From: Deinococcus hopiensis KR-140
Lineage (GTDB): Bacteria; Deinococcota; Deinococci; Deinococcales; Deinococcaceae
Assembly (NCBI GenBank): GCA_943327755.2
Contig: CALPYF020000086.1
Location: 1 to 6,914 of the forward strand
Direction of reading: 5' to 3'
Length of the DNA: 6,914 nt
Positions within the stretch are counted from its first letter, which is position 1. Each line of letters starts with the position of its first letter. Below the pieces are notes generated by a model. That model was not told where the DNA came from. It saw only the letters and a list, made by a program, of their open reading frames with translations, and ran no database searches. The translations under genes and the position numbers were made by a program. This document shows, piece by piece, positions 4,976 to 6,914 of the stretch.

Positions 4976-6358
4976 TTGACCCAACCTGCCCTTTCTCCCC
5001 TTGACCGGTACTTCGGCCTGAGTGCGCACGGCAGCAGTGTCCCGCAGGAAATCCGGGCCGGCGTGACGACCTTCCTCACCATGAGTTACATCCTGTTCGT
5101 CAACCCGCAGCTGCTGTCGGGCGCCATTCCGGTGCCGAACGCGTTCGTGCAGCTCCTGATGACCACGGCGCTCGCCGCGGCGTTCGGGTCGCTGGCGATG
5201 GGCCTGGTGGCCCGGTACCCGTTCGCCCAGGCCCCCGGCATGGGCCTGAACGCCTTCTTCGCCTACACCGTCGTGCAGGGCATGGGCGTGCCGTGGCAGA
5301 CTGCCCTGGGCGCCGTCTTCATCTCCGGGGCGCTGTTCGTGCTCCTGAGCGTGCTGGGCGCGCGGCAGGCCATCGTGCGGGCCATTCCGCTCGGCCTGAA
5401 ATTCGCCATCACCGGTGGGATCGGCGCGTTCCTGGCCTTCCTTGGCCTGCGCAGCGCCGGCATCGTGGTCACCAACCCCGCGACGATCGTGGGACTGGGC
5501 AACCTCATGTCCCCCGGCGCCCTGCTGACCATCGCCGGCCTGATCGTCACGGCGGCGCTGATGGCACGACAGGTCAAGGGGGCAGTCCTGTGGGGCATCC
5601 TGCTCACCAGCCTCAGCGCGGTCCTGCTGCGCCTGCCGGTCTTTGCCGGTGGCGTGGACGGTGCACTCCGGGCGTTCCCCGGCTTCGGGGGCCGCGTGCT
5701 GGGCATCATTGACGCGCCGGTCTGGCCCGGCAGCCTGGTAGGGCAACTCGACCTGGCGGGGGCCCTGGGGCTGGGCCTGCTGAGCGTGGTCTTCACGTTC
5801 TTCTTCGTGGATTTCTTCGACGCGACCGGCACCCTGACCGGCCTCGCCCAGAAAAGCGGCTACTTGGACGCCCGGGGGGACATGCCCCGCGCGCGGCGCA
5901 CCTTCGCCATGGACGGCCTGGCCGCCATGTTCGGCGCGTTCATGGGCACCAGCACCACCACTGCGTACGTCGAGAGTGCCAGCGGCATCGGCGAGGGCGG
6001 CCGCACCGGACTGACCGCCGTGACCGTCGGCGTGCTGTTCCTCCTGAGCATGTTCCTGTGGCCACTGGCGGCCGCGATTCCGGCGGCGGCAACCGCGCCC
6101 GCCCTGATCCTGGTGGGCGCCCTGATGATGGACGGCGTGCGGCACATCGACTGGGATGACCTCAGTGAGAGCCTGCCGGCGTTCCTGACCATCGTGGCGA
6201 TGCCCCTGACCTTCAGCATCGCCAACGGCGTGAGCTTCGGCGTGATCACATACTGCGCCGTGAAGATCCTCGCGGGCCGCGCGCGGCAGGTCAGCCCGAT
6301 CCTGTACGGCGTGGCGGCCTTGCTGCTCGCCCGCTACGCGTTCCTCGGTCAGGAATAA
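4976..6358 (+). CDS. NCS2-family purine permease (AzgA/PbuG type)
   Basis: The product is 460 residues, in the usual range for AzgA/PbuG-type (COG2252) permeases, with many hydrophobic segments consistent with the 14-helix NCS2 fold in the inner membrane. Signature regions are QAPGMGLNAFFAYTVV (85-100), FTFFFVDFFDATGTLTGLA (273-291) with Asp279 and Asp282, and GTSTTTAYVESASGIGEGG (324-342) with Glu333. The last two form the substrate site in this branch. These transporters import adenine, guanine or hypoxanthine, probably with protons, for purine salvage; which base cannot be told from sequence alone. The start is TTG, supported by GGAGG nine bases upstream and a conserved N-terminus (LDRYFGLSAHGSSVPQEIRAG) that begins right after it; the next ATG would lie inside the first membrane segment. 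It has its own promoter and a strong downstream hairpin, so it is likely monocistronic. Confidence 0.92.
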   Translation: MTQPALSPLDRYFGLSAHGSSVPQEIRAGVTTFLTMSYILFVNPQLLSGAIPVPNAFVQLLMTTALAAAFGSLAMGLVARYPFAQAPGMGLNAFFAYTVVQGMGVPWQTALGAVFISGALFVLLSVLGARQAIVRAIPLGLKFAITGGIGAFLAFLGLRSAGIVVTNPATIVGLGNLMSPGALLTIAGLIVTAALMARQVKGAVLWGILLTSLSAVLLRLPVFAGGVDGALRAFPGFGGRVLGIIDAPVWPGSLVGQLDLAGALGLGLLSVVFTFFFVDFFDATGTLTGLAQKSGYLDARGDMPRARRTFAMDGLAAMFGAFMGTSTTTAYVESASGIGEGGRTGLTAVTVGVLFLLSMFLWPLAAAIPAAATAPALILVGALMMDGVRHIDWDDLSESLPAFLTIVAMPLTFSIANGVSFGVITYCAVKILAGRARQVSPILYGVAALLLARYAFLGQE

Positions 6359-6368
6359 GAAGGTCACC

Positions 6369-6404
6369 GGTCGAGCCCCGCATAGGTTTGTGCGGGGCTC
6401 GACC
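6369..6404 (+). terminator. Strong terminator hairpin after the permease
   Basis: GGTCGAGCCCCGCA (6369-6382) and TGCGGGGCTCGACC (6391-6404) form a perfect 14-bp stem with an 8-base loop, ten bases after the stop codon, followed by AATTTATT. It is the best terminator in the window, although the T-tract is short. Confidence 0.85.
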
Positions 6405-6533
6405 AATTTATTGCGGTTGACGGACGTATCAGCCTTTGCCCGGAGCGATCGATGAGATCCATCCCCAACAAGAATTGTCGGTCCGGGCTCTGGACTGGAG
6501 ACAGTTCGAGACTTGAAGGCGATGGTCATCACC

Positions 6534-6562
6534 TTGACAGGGTGGTGCAGGGCGCGTAGGGT
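6534..6562 (+). promoter_or_regulatory. Sigma-70-type promoter for a possible small RNA
   Basis: TTGACA (6534-6539), an exact -35 consensus, is followed by 17 bases and TAGGGT (6557-6562), which fits TAnnnT. Transcription would start at about 6569, exactly where a perfect hairpin begins. Confidence 0.6.
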
Positions 6563-6568
6563 TATAGG

Positions 6569-6660
6569 CCTGCTGTTTGCCTGGCATGCAGCAGGTCTGT
6601 GGTGCAGGTGGCCTCCGGGCCGGTCTGTCCGCGCCGCTCAGGGCCTCCGTCGGAGGGCCC
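6569..6660 (+). ncRNA. Candidate small RNA of about 90 bases
   Basis: Starting at the predicted transcription start, CCTGCTG (6569-6575) pairs with CAGCAGG (6589-6595), with an inner TGC/GCA pair inside a symmetric 2x2 loop. GGCC/GGCC (6610-6613/6618-6621) forms a second small hairpin. GGGCCTCC (6641-6648) pairs with GGAGG and CCC (6652-6656, 6658-6660) around a 3-base loop with one bulged G. No T-run follows, so the 3' end is uncertain and read-through into the next promoter is possible. I do not recognise it as a known RNA family. Confidence 0.35.
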
Positions 6661-6699
6661 GACATGCGCGTACCACGCTCAAGAACGATGAGCATGGTG

Positions 6700-6728
6700 T
6701 TGACAAGATAAAGCCCAGCAGATAGACT
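6700..6728 (+). promoter_or_regulatory. Sigma-70-type promoter for a gene beyond the right edge
   Basis: TTGACA (6700-6705), 17 bases, then TAGACT (6723-6728, TAnnnT). Consensus -35 and ideal spacing make this one of the strongest promoter candidates in the window. Transcription would begin near 6735 and give a leader of about 180 bases before the expected start codon. Confidence 0.6.
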
Positions 6729-6734
6729 TCTTCA

Positions 6735-6898
6735 GTCGCCGAAACCGGAGCCCCGCTCCGAAGAACGCGCACCGGAACGCCAGTTCCGCGAAGCATGACA
6801 ACGGAAGATGCTTGAGAAGCACAGGCCAGCTCGACAGGGCTGAGTGAGCGGCACGCCCCCCGGTGTGCTCCAGACTCACGAAAACGATCGAGACCTTC
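6735..6898 (+). promoter_or_regulatory. Structured 5' leader with alternative pairings
   Basis: Successive hairpins are CGGAGC/GCTCCG (6746-6751/6755-6760), CGGAAC/GTTCCG (6773-6778/6783-6788) and a switch-like trio in which AAGCAT (6791-6796) and AAGCA (6817-6821) compete for ATGCTT (6808-6813). GAGC/GCTC (6846-6849/6867-6870) lies nearer the ribosome binding site. It matches no riboswitch consensus I know. A regulatory role is an inference from the long leader and competing stems. Confidence 0.35.
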
Positions 6899-6899
6899 G

Positions 6900-6906
6900 G
6901 GTGGAG
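6900..6906 (+). promoter_or_regulatory. Ribosome binding site for a gene starting past the right edge
   Basis: GGTGGAG ends eight bases before the window end (ATCACAAA). That spacing predicts a start codon immediately after base 6914 on the plus strand. Confidence 0.5.
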
Positions 6907-6914
6907 ATCACAAA

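Larger units (their letters stand above)
6405..6914. other. 510-base intergenic region with promoters and structured RNA signals
   Basis: No protein-coding gene is convincing here: the open frames on both strands (for example 6429-6695 and 6679-6879 minus, 6513-6725 plus) give compositions with no recognisable domain and no good start signals. The region holds two consensus-like plus-strand promoters, several strong hairpins and a terminal ribosome binding site. An additional long-range inverted repeat GCCCGGA/TCCGGGC lies at 6438-6444/6482-6488. Confidence 0.6.

Noticed and set aside
4862..6532. A 556-codon open frame on the minus strand over the permease
   Set aside because: It is antisense to a clear membrane transporter; its product is rich in Gln, His, Gly and Arg with no domain, as expected from the complement of GC-rich codons.
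6679..6879. Minus-strand 66-codon open frame near the right edge
   Set aside because: No recognisable domain or start signals; it lies antisense to the promoter and structured leader that better explain this sequence.

Overview
The window is GC-rich bacterial DNA. The dense codon use, short promoter-to-start distances that look leaderless, and the gene mix (secreted GlcG/HbpS-type protein, FixJ-type two-component pair, AzgA/PbuG-type purine permease, IS630-type transposase) suggest a Deinococcus or close relative. That assignment is an inference; no ribosomal or other marker gene is present to confirm it.

Layout. Bases 1-116 (minus strand) hold the first 38 codons of an IS630-family transposase that runs off the left edge. 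Bases 117-811 carry no convincing gene: next to the transposase is a 70-base imperfect palindrome (150-219), then a cluster of small hairpins. From 3878 down to 812 the minus strand carries a sensory locus in the order sensor histidine kinase, FixJ/NarL-type response regulator, secreted HbpS/GlcG-like protein. The kinase is split between two reading frames (3228-3878 and 2041-3291), which together match one two-membrane-pass PAS histidine kinase of about 612 residues with a single base missing near 3292-3320. A short divergent promoter region (3879-3962) separates this locus from a membrane-anchored metallophosphoesterase on the plus strand (3963-4829). A separately promoted NCS2 purine permease with a TTG start follows (4976-6358) and ends in a strong 14-bp hairpin. 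The last 510 bases hold no convincing gene but contain two well-formed TTGACA-N17-TAG..T promoters, a possible small RNA, a structured leader, and a ribosome binding site for a gene starting just past the right edge.

How the parts fit. Kinase and regulator overlap by 8 bases and are probably translationally coupled; the secreted HbpS-like protein lies 88 bases downstream on the same strand. This resembles the Streptomyces HbpS-SenS-SenR heme/redox-sensing system, where an exported HbpS protein modulates a sensor kinase. Here the kinase reading frame is interrupted, so the system is either newly inactivated, split into two proteins, or affected by an assembly error. The permease probably imports adenine, guanine or hypoxanthine. 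The phosphoesterase has no obvious functional link to its neighbours.
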